NCBI GenBank assembly: GCA_017795025.1
Contig: CP051243.1
Location: 434,001 to 498,000 of the forward strand
Origin: Flavobacteriales bacterium
GTDB lineage: Bacteria; Bacteroidota; Bacteroidia; Flavobacteriales; Schleiferiaceae
DNA: 64,000 bases
Direction of reading: 5' to 3'
In this document: positions 17,452-26,039 of the stretch, in pieces
How the letters are laid out: every line of letters starts with the position of its first letter
How positions within the stretch are numbered: position 1 is the stretch's first letter
The notes under the pieces: generated by a model
Database searches by the model: none
What the model was told of the DNA's origin: nothing
The model's input: only the letters and a program-made list of their open reading frames with translations
Made by a program: the position numbers and the translations under genes

Positions 17452-18921
17452 CTATTTTTCTAGGGTTTGAATCACCAGTTTACTGGCTAATTTGGGGTCT
17501 GCTTTGCCACGGGAAAGCTTCATTACTTCGCCCATGAATAGTCCGGTAAGTCCTTTTTTACCCGACTTGTATTCGGCTACTTTATCTGGATACTTGGCAA
17601 TGGCCTGATCTACCCAGGCTTGTAAATCCTCGGTATTGGATTCCTGGATTAAGTTCATGGATTCTGCTAGTTCCGAGGCTTTCTTTTCGGGGGCCTCCAG
17701 CAGAGCTTTAAAGAGCTCGCCATTGGCCACGGTATTACTCACTTTGCCATCATCCACTAATTGAATAAGATCGGCAATAGAGCTAGCCGCTAAAGGGAAG
17801 TCGCTAATATGGGCGGCCCGTTCGTTAAGCCAGGATTTGATGCTGCCCATCATCCAGTTTGCCGCCGCTTTATAGTTTTTCGTATGTTCGATAATCGCCT
17901 CGTAATAAAGGGCAATTTCCTTGCTATCGGTAAGCAGCGAAGCATCGTATTCGCTTAAACCTTGCTCACGATACTTGGCAAAAAGTTCTTTAGGCAATGG
18001 AGGCATCTGCGAACGCATCGACTCGATGTAATCCTCCTTAACAATTACCGGTTGTAAATCAGGCTCATTAAAATAACGGTAATCATGAGCGTCCTCCTTA
18101 TCCCGCAACAACTGGGTTTTACTGCGTGCGGCGTCAAAGGTGAAAGTCTGCTGTACAACTGCACCGCCTTCTTCAATTAAAGCGATATGACGGTTTACCT
18201 CATAATCGATGGCCTTTTGCACATTGCGGAAGGAGTTTAGGTTTTTTACCTCTACCCGGGTACCAAATTTCTCGGTGCCTACTTTTCGTACCGAAACATT
18301 CACATCACAACGCAAGCTACCTTCTTCCATGTTACCATCGCTAATTTCGAGGTAACGAACAAGGCGACGCATTTCGGTGAGGTATTGGTAGGCCTCTTCT
18401 CCCGAACGTAATTCGGGTTCGGTAACAATTTCCAAAAGGGGAACCCCGGCACGGTTTAAGTCGATTAGGGTATTAAAGGGATCGATGTCGTGGGAACTTT
18501 TACCTGAATCCTCTTCCATGTGGATTCGGGTAAGATTGATGCGCTTGGGATTTCCCTCAGCATCCTTGATTTCCACAAAGCCACCATTACAAATGGGCGT
18601 TTTATCCTGAGTAATTTGGTAGCCTTTAGGTAAATCTGCGTAGAAATAATTTTTACGCGCAAACTCATTTACCTCGCGGATATCAGCACCAACAGCCAAT
18701 CCAAGTTTAACGGCAGCTTTTAAAGCCCCTTCGTTAAACATGGGTAAAGTTCCTGGGTGACCAAGACTTACCGGACTTGTTTGCGTGTTAGGCGCGGCAC
18801 CGTATTCGGTAGGGTCTGCAGAATAAGCCTTGCTCAGGGTGTTTAACTGAACGTGAATCTCGATACCAATAACCGGTTCGTATTGGGCCCGTAATTCGGC
18901 CGAAACTTCATTTTTTGCCAT
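17452..18921 (-). CDS. gatB: Aspartyl/glutamyl-tRNA(Asn/Gln) amidotransferase subunit B
   Basis: 489 residues, normal for GatB, which with GatA and GatC converts misacylated Glu-tRNA(Gln) or Asp-tRNA(Asn) to the amide form. Seen: PVIGIEIHVQLNT near the N terminus, KNYFYADLPKGYQITQ, RIHMEEDSGKS, and the C-terminal YqeY-like domain ending KGLTGLFMGEVMKLSRGKADP. gatA and gatC are not in the window. The ATG is preceded, five bases away, by catctttg, one mismatch from TAnnTTTG. Confidence 0.97.
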   Translation of the reverse strand: MAKNEVSAELRAQYEPVIGIEIHVQLNTLSKAYSADPTEYGAAPNTQTSPVSLGHPGTLPMFNEGALKAAVKLGLAVGADIREVNEFARKNYFYADLPKGYQITQDKTPICNGGFVEIKDAEGNPKRINLTRIHMEEDSGKSSHDIDPFNTLIDLNRAGVPLLEIVTEPELRSGEEAYQYLTEMRRLVRYLEISDGNMEEGSLRCDVNVSVRKVGTEKFGTRVEVKNLNSFRNVQKAIDYEVNRHIALIEEGGAVVQQTFTFDAARSKTQLLRDKEDAHDYRYFNEPDLQPVIVKEDYIESMRSQMPPLPKELFAKYREQGLSEYDASLLTDSKEIALYYEAIIEHTKNYKAAANWMMGSIKSWLNERAAHISDFPLAASSIADLIQLVDDGKVSNTVANGELFKALLEAPEKKASELAESMNLIQESNTEDLQAWVDQAIAKYPDKVAEYKSGKKGLTGLFMGEVMKLSRGKADPKLASKLVIQTLEK

Positions 18922-18969
18922 GGTTGCAAAGATGCGAAATGAAATTGGCTCTACAGAACCTTAGCCCCT

Positions 18970-19974
18970 CTAAAATAGGGACTCTATGTCACGGAGTAGT
19001 CGCTTTTCGTCTTCGCTCGAAAATTGGTGTTTTACCGGTAAGGTATACAAGGGGAATTTAGGGTCGAGCTGGGTCATTAAAGGACTTAACTTTACGCGAT
19101 CCTTATCGGTGCAAACTAGGGCCCAATTTTCTTGCTTGGCTTTCGCCAGATGGTTTTTAAGCTCACTTAGTTTATAGTCGTGATGATCCCCATAGTTCCA
19201 GTGTTCCATCAATTCGCAGCGTTCCTGCAGCGCTTTTACTAGGGCCTGAGTATGAGCAATACCGCTGATAAGGGCCACTTTGGTCTTGGGTGGCAGTTCT
19301 TCACCAAATTGATTGGTGATGGCTCCATAGCTTAAAGAGCTAAAATACAGCGGAGCGGGGCTGTATTTTCTTGCTGCAAGTTGGTAAGCCATGATTTCAT
19401 CTGCCGAAAGGCGAGGGGGGGATTTGGTTATTATTAGGGCCTGACTGCGTGCGGCGCCCTTGCGAGCTTCCCTTAAGCTCCCAGCCGGAATAATCCAATC
19501 CTTAAAAAAGGGTTTTTGAAAGGTGCTGAGTAATAGATAGTAATGAGCCTTAACATAGCGATGCTGAAAGGCGTCGTCGAGTAAAATAAGTTCGCAGCCG
19601 GCCGCTTCAGCAGCTTTTACACCCAAAGCCCTTTTTTCCGAAACCCATACTTGAACTGGGAATTTTTGGGCGATTTGTAAGCATTCGTCCCCATAGTCCT
19701 GTGCGCTGCCCTTGGGATTAACAGCTAAGAGGCCCTTGGTTTTACGACCATAACCCCTCGATACGACCCCGATTTTTTTTGGCAGTTGGCTGGAGATTAA
19801 AAACTCAATCATGGGGGTTTTACCGGTGCCGCCCATACTTAAATTTCCTACGGCAATACAAGGGACCTTAGCTTGATAGCTGCTAAGCCAGCCGCTATCA
19901 AAAGCAAAATTACGTAGGCGCGTAATGGCATCGTAAATCCCGGCAAGGGGTAAGAGTAGCAAGCCTGGCTTCAT
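18970..19974 (-). CDS. lpxK: Tetraacyldisaccharide 4'-kinase
   Basis: 334 residues. LpxK phosphorylates the lipid A disaccharide precursor at the inner membrane. The Walker A motif sits in VGNLSMGGTGKTPMIEFL (about residues 42-59), typical of LpxK, and LILLDDAFQHR is the conserved DDxFQHR segment. The start follows the miaA stop with no spacing. Presence implies conventional lipid A. Length is typical. Confidence 0.95.
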   Translation of the reverse strand: MKPGLLLLPLAGIYDAITRLRNFAFDSGWLSSYQAKVPCIAVGNLSMGGTGKTPMIEFLISSQLPKKIGVVSRGYGRKTKGLLAVNPKGSAQDYGDECLQIAQKFPVQVWVSEKRALGVKAAEAAGCELILLDDAFQHRYVKAHYYLLLSTFQKPFFKDWIIPAGSLREARKGAARSQALIITKSPPRLSADEIMAYQLAARKYSPAPLYFSSLSYGAITNQFGEELPPKTKVALISGIAHTQALVKALQERCELMEHWNYGDHHDYKLSELKNHLAKAKQENWALVCTDKDRVKLSPLMTQLDPKFPLYTLPVKHQFSSEDEKRLLRDIESLF

Positions 19975-20874
19975 TTATAGGTCTTTTAAAATTGCTTGCC
20001 AATTATCGCTCTCCACCCAATTGATGGAAGCGTCTCGCTTAAACCAAGTTATTTGCCGCTTCGCGTAGCGGCGACTGTTTTTACGAATTTCTTCCAAGGC
20101 TGTTTTAAGATCGTATTTACCCTCAAAGTAGGGGAAGAGTTCCTTATAACCAACCGTTTGCAGGGCATTAATGTCTTGATAGTCAATCAGGGCCTGGGCT
20201 TCTTCAATTAGACCTAAATCGACCATGATGCCTACTCTGCGATTAATGCGGTCGTAGAGTTTTGATCGGTCCATGCTCAAACCAAAATGCTGCACCTTAA
20301 AGTTTAATTCCCTTTTGCTTGACTTCCTAAATGAACTGTAAGGTTGCCCGCTTTCACGAATTACTTCTAGAGCGCGCATCAGTCTTTGCGGGTTTTGCAG
20401 GTCAACTTCGGCGGCATAGTTTGGGTCCTGAGCTTGAATTTCCGATTGCAGGAATTCTAATCCTTTATCGGCATATTCTTGCTGAATGGATTCGCGCAGC
20501 TCAGGGCTGATGTCTGGCATTTCATCAAAACCTTCTAATAGGGCTTTAATGTATAGACCGCTACCGCCCACCAAGACCACTTGGTCGTGCTTTTGATGCA
20601 GGTTCTCAATCTGGTTTAGCGCTTCTTTCGCAAAATCTGCCGCGTTTAAAGGTTGATGAATACTGCGATCGAGGATAAAATGATGCGGCACTTCCGAGCG
20701 TTCGGCTTCGGTTGGAGCGGCAGTCCCAATGGGAATTTCCTGATAAAACTGTCGCGAATCGAAAGAAATAATTTCCGCTCCAAGCTCCTTAGCGATGCCA
20801 ATAGCCACAGAGGTTTTTCCAACCGCCGTAGGTCCAGAAATACAAATGATGGATTTATTAGAGGGCTTCTCCAC
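19975..20874 (-). CDS. miaA: tRNA dimethylallyltransferase
   Basis: 299 residues, normal. MiaA adds a dimethylallyl group to A37 of tRNAs reading UNN codons, linking translation to the isoprenoid pool. Walker A GPTAVGKTSVA, substrate motif DSRQFYQEIPIGTAAP, VGGSGLYIKAL and the C-terminal RRYAKRQITWFKRD are all visible. The start is GTG at 20872-20874; it lies 17 bases inside the upstream channel gene, implying coupled translation. Confidence 0.96.
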   Translation of the reverse strand: MEKPSNKSIICISGPTAVGKTSVAIGIAKELGAEIISFDSRQFYQEIPIGTAAPTEAERSEVPHHFILDRSIHQPLNAADFAKEALNQIENLHQKHDQVVLVGGSGLYIKALLEGFDEMPDISPELRESIQQEYADKGLEFLQSEIQAQDPNYAAEVDLQNPQRLMRALEVIRESGQPYSSFRKSSKRELNFKVQHFGLSMDRSKLYDRINRRVGIMVDLGLIEEAQALIDYQDINALQTVGYKELFPYFEGKYDLKTALEEIRKNSRRYAKRQITWFKRDASINWVESDNWQAILKDL

Positions 20875-21676
20875 AATATTGACAATATTCGGCCTCGGCA
20901 GCCATGCCGCTCTTCCCGCAGACTGCGCAGGATTTCGAAGCTTGATTTCCTTGGGCCTGACTGCGGTTTATTTCGGAAGTCACAATTCCGGTAGGAACAG
21001 CAATTACGCCATAGCCCATAATCATAATGGCCGAAGCAATAAATTGACCCAAGGGGGTGGCCGGGCTGATATCGCCATAACCAACGGTGGTTAGGGTAAC
21101 GATACACCAATAGATGGAAATGGGAATGCTCTTAAAGCCATGCTCGGGACCTTCGACCATGTACATTACCGTTCCCATAATAAAGTTGATGCAGATAACG
21201 GCAATAAGGAAAACGGCAATCTTATGGCGAGAAGCGCGCAAGGCGGAACTAAGCACATTGGCTTCACCTATAAAGCGCACCATTTTTAAAACCCTAAAGA
21301 CCCTTAAAAGGCGCAAGCTGCGGATAACAATAAAATATTGGGCACCTCCCAAAACGATGGCCAGGTAACTGGGTAAGACCGAAATCAAATCAATAATTCC
21401 GTAAAAGCTTGTAATGTAGCTAAGGGGCCGCTTTACAATGCGGAGCCGGATGATATATTCGATGGAAAAGAGGATGGTAAAAAACCATTCTAAAATAACG
21501 AAAATGCTCGCGTACTTTTCGTTGAACTTAGGGACGGTTTCGAGCATGATTACGAGCAAGCTTCCAATAATGGCAAAAAGTAAAACCACGTCGAAGCGCT
21601 TACCAGAAGGGGTATCAGATTCGAAGATGACCTGATACCAATGTTGTTTCCATTTTTTATCGCCGGGTGCCAGCAT
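20858..21676 (-). CDS. Voltage-gated-type potassium channel with C-terminal zinc ribbon
   Basis: 272 residues. Six membrane segments are evident. The S4-like segment IRSLRLLRVFRVLKMVRF has regularly spaced arginines. The pore has the K+ selectivity filter TLTTVGYGDISPATPLG. The C-terminal 25 residues, CAVCGKSGMAAEAEYCQYC, hold two CxxC pairs that look like a zinc ribbon, an unusual addition. It overlaps miaA by 17 bases and shares one base (TAATG) with the ABC permease upstream. The fold and selectivity filter are convincing; gating and physiological role are inferred from family. Confidence 0.92.
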   Translation of the reverse strand: MLAPGDKKWKQHWYQVIFESDTPSGKRFDVVLLFAIIGSLLVIMLETVPKFNEKYASIFVILEWFFTILFSIEYIIRLRIVKRPLSYITSFYGIIDLISVLPSYLAIVLGGAQYFIVIRSLRLLRVFRVLKMVRFIGEANVLSSALRASRHKIAVFLIAVICINFIMGTVMYMVEGPEHGFKSIPISIYWCIVTLTTVGYGDISPATPLGQFIASAIMIMGYGVIAVPTGIVTSEINRSQAQGNQASKSCAVCGKSGMAAEAEYCQYCGEAL

Positions 21677-22515
21677 TAAAGATCGCGTCTTTTTAAAATT
21701 AAGAAAGAGGAGGCTAAAAGTAAGCTGCTATAAAAGAGGCTCACCCACCAAAACTTCCAATCCATTACAGGAGGTTCCTTTTCGCCGAAAAAGTCTAAAA
21801 TTCGCGAGAAGGGTTCGGGTACCAAAATACGTGAAGGTCGGGTAGGTAGGTAATCGAATAAAGCTTCTCCGGGCTTACTAAACCAGTACCCTAAAAACGG
21901 CTCTAAAACGAAATAGTACAGCATCAATATGATGATGGCGACCACATTCCGTTTCACTAAAATACCTAAGAAAACGGCGAGGGACAAAATGAAGAAGGTC
22001 TCCATAAAGAAGCCCAATAAAAAGCTGCTCTCGGTCCAAAGGTTGAGTTCGCTTAAATCGTTGTGCATTACCGCCAAAACTAAAATAGTGAGACCTACCA
22101 CCAAGGTGCTTAAAACGCTAAAAAACAATAAGGTAAACACCTTGGAAATAAAGAACTGACCGATAGAAAGTCCGTCGATAATATTTTGTCGGTAAGTGCG
22201 ATACTCGAACTCGGAGCCCACAAAAAACAATAGGAGGAAGGCCGGTATAAACTTGAAAAATCCCGCCCAAAAACTGGCATTTTGCCATAGCTGGGGCAGA
22301 TAGTAGAAGCCTGCTTCTTCGAAGGTTCGGGGAATGAGCATCATCGCCATTCCGGCCGACTCTGCTTCTTCGGCGCTTGGCCCATTTCCGGGTAGACCAA
22401 TTTTACCAAAATTGAATAATAAGATGGAAAGTAAGCTGAGGAAGAGCCCCATGCCAATCCAAAAGAAACGGTGGGTCCGGAGTTTAAACCACTCTATGGC
22501 TATTAATCGCATCAT
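21676..22515 (-). CDS. ABC-2 type transporter permease
   Basis: 279 residues with six predicted hydrophobic segments: WIGMGLFLSLLSILLF, FFKFIPAFLLLFFVG, LFFSVLSTLVVGLTILVL, SFLLGFFMETFFILSL, VVAIIILMLYYFVL and VSLFYSSLLLASSF. No Walker motifs. It overlaps the upstream ATPase by four bases (ATGA), so they form one exporter. Two consecutive ATGs (22515, 22512) are possible starts. Substrate unknown; exporters of this architecture handle drugs, antibiotics or lipids. Confidence 0.85.
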   Translation of the reverse strand: MMRLIAIEWFKLRTHRFFWIGMGLFLSLLSILLFNFGKIGLPGNGPSAEEAESAGMAMMLIPRTFEEAGFYYLPQLWQNASFWAGFFKFIPAFLLLFFVGSEFEYRTYRQNIIDGLSIGQFFISKVFTLLFFSVLSTLVVGLTILVLAVMHNDLSELNLWTESSFLLGFFMETFFILSLAVFLGILVKRNVVAIIILMLYYFVLEPFLGYWFSKPGEALFDYLPTRPSRILVPEPFSRILDFFGEKEPPVMDWKFWWVSLFYSSLLLASSFLILKRRDL

Positions 22516-23402
22516 TTGTTAATCAGTTTAAAGAATCCGGCTTCGAAATCACTTTCGTTCCTACTAAGATGAGAAAGGTAAATATGGCGTTCGGCGAGCC
22601 ATTGGTTAAGGGCTTGCGGACTCAGCGATTCCTCGGGAACGATCAGTAAATGCGTTTTTACCTTTTGCAGCTCTTTAATTTGTGGATGCTCCTTTAGGGC
22701 TGCTTCTAAGGCTTCCATATTTTCGGAGGCCACCGCTAGCTTTTCTTGTGGGGCTTGCAATTCCCCGGCTAAACCGCTAAAGAGAAGTTTTCCAGTTCTA
22801 AGTACGGCAACGTGGGTACATACCTTTTCTACCTCGGCCAAAATGTGGCTAGCCATAATTACGGTAATACCACGGCCGGCAATTTCTAAGATCAAGTTGC
22901 GGATATCCGCAATTCCCTTCGGGTCTAAACCATTGGTGGGCTCATCCAAAACCAATACCTCGGGAGTGCCCAGCAGGGCAGAAGCAATGGCTAAACGCTG
23001 CTTCATACCCAGGGAGTAGGTTTTAAACTTATCATCGGCACGCTCGAGGAGTTTCACCTGCTCTAGTACCTCCTCGATATTTGGTTTTTTAATACCTTTA
23101 ATCTTGGCTACCAATTTTAAATTTTGGCGGGCCGTCATGTAAGGATAAAAGTTGGGCGTCTCCAATAAGCTACCAATCCGCTGCTTAGCCGATTGAGGGG
23201 ACTCTCCTCCAAACCAAGAAAAGCTTCCCGACAAGGGACGGGTAACACCGAGTAGCATGCCTAGGGTCGTGGTTTTGCCACTGCCATTGGGACCGAGAAT
23301 GCCAAATACACTGCCTTTTTGAACCGAAAAACTCAGTTCATCGACGGCGGTAATGCGGCCAAATTTTTTAGTAAGCTTGTTTAGCTCGAGGATGTTTTCC
23401 AA
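22512..23402 (-). CDS. ABC transporter ATP-binding protein (exporter type)
   Basis: 296 residues. Walker A GPNGSGKTTTLGML, ABC signature YSLGMKQRLAIASALLG (LGMKQ form) and Walker B VLVLDEPTNGLDPKG are intact. The C-terminal ~80 residues form the extra domain seen in BcrA/CcmA-like exporters. The start codon is TTG at 23400-23402 (MENILELNKLTKKFG): a stop lies upstream in frame with no ATG before the conserved strand. Paired with the ABC-2 permease. Confidence 0.93.
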   Translation of the reverse strand: MENILELNKLTKKFGRITAVDELSFSVQKGSVFGILGPNGSGKTTTLGMLLGVTRPLSGSFSWFGGESPQSAKQRIGSLLETPNFYPYMTARQNLKLVAKIKGIKKPNIEEVLEQVKLLERADDKFKTYSLGMKQRLAIASALLGTPEVLVLDEPTNGLDPKGIADIRNLILEIAGRGITVIMASHILAEVEKVCTHVAVLRTGKLLFSGLAGELQAPQEKLAVASENMEALEAALKEHPQIKELQKVKTHLLIVPEESLSPQALNQWLAERHIYLSHLSRNESDFEAGFFKLINK

Positions 23403-23467
23403 AGTGAATGTGCTAGAAAGTGAATGGAAATTTTCGTAAATTTAAAAACATCATTTAAAGAGGGGCT

Positions 23468-23770
23468 ATGGGACAAGGTACGACATCTGCACAACGCATC
23501 GAAAAAGAAAATATTGATAAGCTCAAGTTCCCAGCGCAGGATGTGTTAAGTGGTAGTGATGACCTCAAGGAACGTCGCTTAATGTTGCATCGAGCTACCA
23601 GCTTAGGGAATTTACAAAAGCACAAGGTGCTCATCCGTTTTGAGGATAGCGAAGGCTTAAAAGAAGTTTACACCACCATTTGGGCGATTACCGATAATAA
23701 GGTGCTCCTAAAAGCCGGTCGTTTAATTCCGGTGCACCGGATTCATTCGATTGAAATCACTTATTCCTGA
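23468..23770 (+). CDS. Conserved small protein, unknown function
   Basis: 100 residues, soluble, no signal or membrane segment. The second half (KHKVLIRFEDSEGLKEVYTTIWAITDNKVLLKAGRLIPVHRI) looks like a small beta-barrel of the kind that reads ... VHRIHSIEI, as in conserved Bacteroidota proteins. Its last ten bases overlap the end of the opposite-strand gene at 23761. I do not recognise a function. Confidence 0.7.
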   Translation: MGQGTTSAQRIEKENIDKLKFPAQDVLSGSDDLKERRLMLHRATSLGNLQKHKVLIRFEDSEGLKEVYTTIWAITDNKVLLKAGRLIPVHRIHSIEITYS

Positions 23771-24234
23771 AAATCGTCGAATTCATCAAGATCCATATCG
23801 ATATCCCCAAATAAATCTTGGGCTCCTCCGTCCGGGCGGGCCGGTGCCTCGGCGGGTCTTTTACCTTGTATCAAAAGCACTTTGGCTTGCTCCGTAGCCG
23901 GCTCATCTGCCGAAAGGCATTCGATAAAGAAGGTCCACATCTCCAAGAAATCATACACATAGAGTAAGCGATCGCCTTTTTCTCCAAGGAGGTGTTCGGC
24001 GCGATGGTCTTTCATGCTTGCCTGTCGCTCATCGAAGGGCATTAAGGGAATTTCCTGACCTTGATCCCATTCTTCATTGCTTTGATAAAAACTAGCCATT
24101 TCCCCAGGACTTAGTTGAAAGCTTTGTAAGATGGCTAGATGCAGCTCATCTAAGGGCATTTCCTTAGGGATTAACAAATCTCGTAATACATCTTCCTCCT
24201 CCCAATCGAGGACTACTCTGATCTTGATACTCAT
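23761..24234 (-). CDS. pRiA4b ORF-3 / IS1096 passenger TnpR-like protein
   Basis: 157 residues. The N-terminal strand-helix pattern (KIRVVLDWEEEDVLRDLLIP ... LDELHLAILQSF) and the DRLLYVYDFLEMWTFFIE segment match the PRiA4_ORF3 fold found as plasmid ORF-3 and in an IS1096 passenger gene. The last 25 residues are strongly acidic (DLFGDIDMDLDEFDDFQE). Despite the family name it sits one base from cca in a housekeeping operon and no transposase is near, so I read it as a resident chromosomal gene of unknown role. Confidence 0.75.
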   Translation of the reverse strand: MSIKIRVVLDWEEEDVLRDLLIPKEMPLDELHLAILQSFQLSPGEMASFYQSNEEWDQGQEIPLMPFDERQASMKDHRAEHLLGEKGDRLLYVYDFLEMWTFFIECLSADEPATEQAKVLLIQGKRPAEAPARPDGGAQDLFGDIDMDLDEFDDFQE

Positions 24235-24235
24235 T

Positions 24236-25651
24236 TTATTCAGCGTTTTCTAAACCCATCTCCTGGGCTTTGCGATGTAGAAAATCCAAGGCTTGTTGGC
24301 GGTCATTTTCAATCTCCCCCTCTAATATAGCATCCTTAACCGAAGATTTTAGGATCCCAATTTCACGACCGGGAGGGAGCTTAAACAGTTCCATAATTTC
24401 GCTGCCGTCTACGGGAGGTTGAAACTGTCGTAAGCGGTCTTTCTCTTCTACCGCCACTAAGATTTCGCGAACTTCCTGATATTTCTTTAAAAACTTACGC
24501 TTCTTTTTTTCATTGCGGGTGGTGAGATCCGATTCGCATAAGATCATCAGTTCATCGATATCTTCTCCTGCGTCGAAAAGCAATCGCCTAGCCGCAGAGT
24601 CGGTGGCATGGTCTTCGGCTACAGCCTGAGGCCTAGAACTTAAGAGCACCATTTTTTGTACAAACCGCATGGGCTCACCAAGGGGTAATTTTAAACGGCG
24701 AAAAATCTTCTTAACCATTTTGGAACCCACAAATTCATGACTGTGGAAGGTCCAGCCGGTACCCTTTACAAATTTCTTGGTAGGGGGCTTGCCTAGATCA
24801 TGAAAGAGGGCGGCATAGCGAAGCCAGAGGTTTTCACTGCGCTCCGCAACATTATCGACGACGATAGCGGTATGGTAAAAATTATCTTTATGGGTTTGCC
24901 CTTCAATTTCCTCTACTCCGCCTAGGGCGACTACCTCTGGTAAAAAATGTTGCATTAAGCCCGTGCGATACAACAAAATTAGCCCCTTTGAAGGTTTTGG
25001 TGCGGCCATAATCTTATGGAGCTCTTCTACAATCCGCTCCATGCTAATTATTTTAAGGCGCTCGTGCTGACTGCTAATGGCCTGGAGGCAAGATTCCTCA
25101 ATGTGAAAATCCAGTTGGGTTGCAAAGCGAATGGCGCGCATCATTCGCAAAGGATCATCGCTAAAGGTAACTATCGGATCCAGTGGGGTGCGGATTATAC
25201 CTTTTTCCAAATCTTGTAAACCATTAAAGGGGTCCAAGAGCTCCCCAAAGTTGGGGGCATTCAAACTTTGTGCGAGGGCATTAATGGTAAAGTCTCGTCT
25301 TTTTTGATCATCCTCCCGACTACCATCTTCCACAATGGGCTTGCGGCTATCCCGCTGGTAAGATTCGCGACGCGCACCAACAAACTCTAGTTCCAAGTCG
25401 AGTTCCTTTAGCTTTAGTTGCGCGGTACCAAAGTTTTTAAAAACGTTCACCTTGCGGCCTCCGAGTTTTTGCGCTACCTGTTTTGCTAGCGCTATACCAC
25501 TACCTACCGCCACTACATCGATATCTTTGGGTTCTTTGCGTTGTAGTATTTTATCGCGTACAAAGCCACCTATAACATAGGCTTCTACCCCTAATTCGTC
25601 GGCCGCTTCGCCAATAAGGCGGAAAATAGTATGCGCTAAAAACTCCTTCAT
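24236..25651 (-). CDS. cca: CCA tRNA nucleotidyltransferase with HD domain
   Basis: 471 residues. N-terminal class II nucleotidyltransferase: YVIGGFVRDKILQ, then KDIDVVAVGSG with the catalytic DxD, and RRDFTINALAQSL. A C-terminal HD domain shows AALFHDLGKP. Adds or repairs the 3' CCA of tRNA; poly(A) polymerase is the close alternative, since the two cannot be split by motif alone. One base separates it from the downstream acidic protein. Confidence 0.9.
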   Translation of the reverse strand: MKEFLAHTIFRLIGEAADELGVEAYVIGGFVRDKILQRKEPKDIDVVAVGSGIALAKQVAQKLGGRKVNVFKNFGTAQLKLKELDLELEFVGARRESYQRDSRKPIVEDGSREDDQKRRDFTINALAQSLNAPNFGELLDPFNGLQDLEKGIIRTPLDPIVTFSDDPLRMMRAIRFATQLDFHIEESCLQAISSQHERLKIISMERIVEELHKIMAAPKPSKGLILLYRTGLMQHFLPEVVALGGVEEIEGQTHKDNFYHTAIVVDNVAERSENLWLRYAALFHDLGKPPTKKFVKGTGWTFHSHEFVGSKMVKKIFRRLKLPLGEPMRFVQKMVLLSSRPQAVAEDHATDSAARRLLFDAGEDIDELMILCESDLTTRNEKKKRKFLKKYQEVREILVAVEEKDRLRQFQPPVDGSEIMELFKLPPGREIGILKSSVKDAILEGEIENDRQQALDFLHRKAQEMGLENAE

Positions 25652-25658
25652 GAAAGCC

Positions 25659-26009
25659 TTATGCCGGTAAAATACGTTCGGATAAAATTCCGAGGGTGAT
25701 GAATATGATTAAGCAGAAATAAATACCGATGTGGCTGCGCTTAATTTTATACTTGATGGCCTTTAGAGCTTCGGGCTCATCCTCCTCAATTTGTAAGGCG
25801 AATAGCATGGGGAAAAGTAAAAAGGCCTCGGCTCGTAGTGCCCTTGCTTTGGTGTCGCTCCAATCGAAGGACAAAAAGCTTTTAAGGGGACTAGGTTTTT
25901 TACCGGCTTGGATTTCAAGATATTGCATTTGCAGGGCCATCTTGCGGTAAAACAAGAAAAGCAGGGTAGTGATAACCAAAGCGGTAATGGAGAAGAATAC
26001 AAGCGTCAT
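25659..26009 (-). CDS. Small two-TM membrane protein, unknown
   Basis: 116 residues with hydrophobic segments at about 3-20 (LVFFSITALVITTLLFLF) and 92-110 (IGIYFCLIIFITLGIL), separated by a charged cytosolic-looking loop. I recognise no family. It lies seven bases upstream of cca and probably shares its transcript. A perfect -7 box ends seven bases before its ATG. Confidence 0.65.
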   Translation of the reverse strand: MTLVFFSITALVITTLLFLFYRKMALQMQYLEIQAGKKPSPLKSFLSFDWSDTKARALRAEAFLLFPMLFALQIEEDEPEALKAIKYKIKRSHIGIYFCLIIFITLGILSERILPA

Positions 26010-26016
26010 GGGCCGG

Positions 26017-26024
26017 CAAAAATA
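26017..26024 (-). promoter_or_regulatory. -7 box TATTTTTG before the small membrane protein/cca
   Basis: Exact TAnnTTTG match on the minus strand, seven bases upstream of the ATG at 26009, implying a leader of only a few bases. Confidence 0.5.
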
Positions 26025-26039
26025 AGGCTTTATTTACGC

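Noticed and set aside
23761-24234. Insertion sequence, because the family is named for an IS1096 passenger gene
   Set aside because: No transposase, no terminal inverted repeats or target duplication seen; the gene sits in a dense housekeeping operon.
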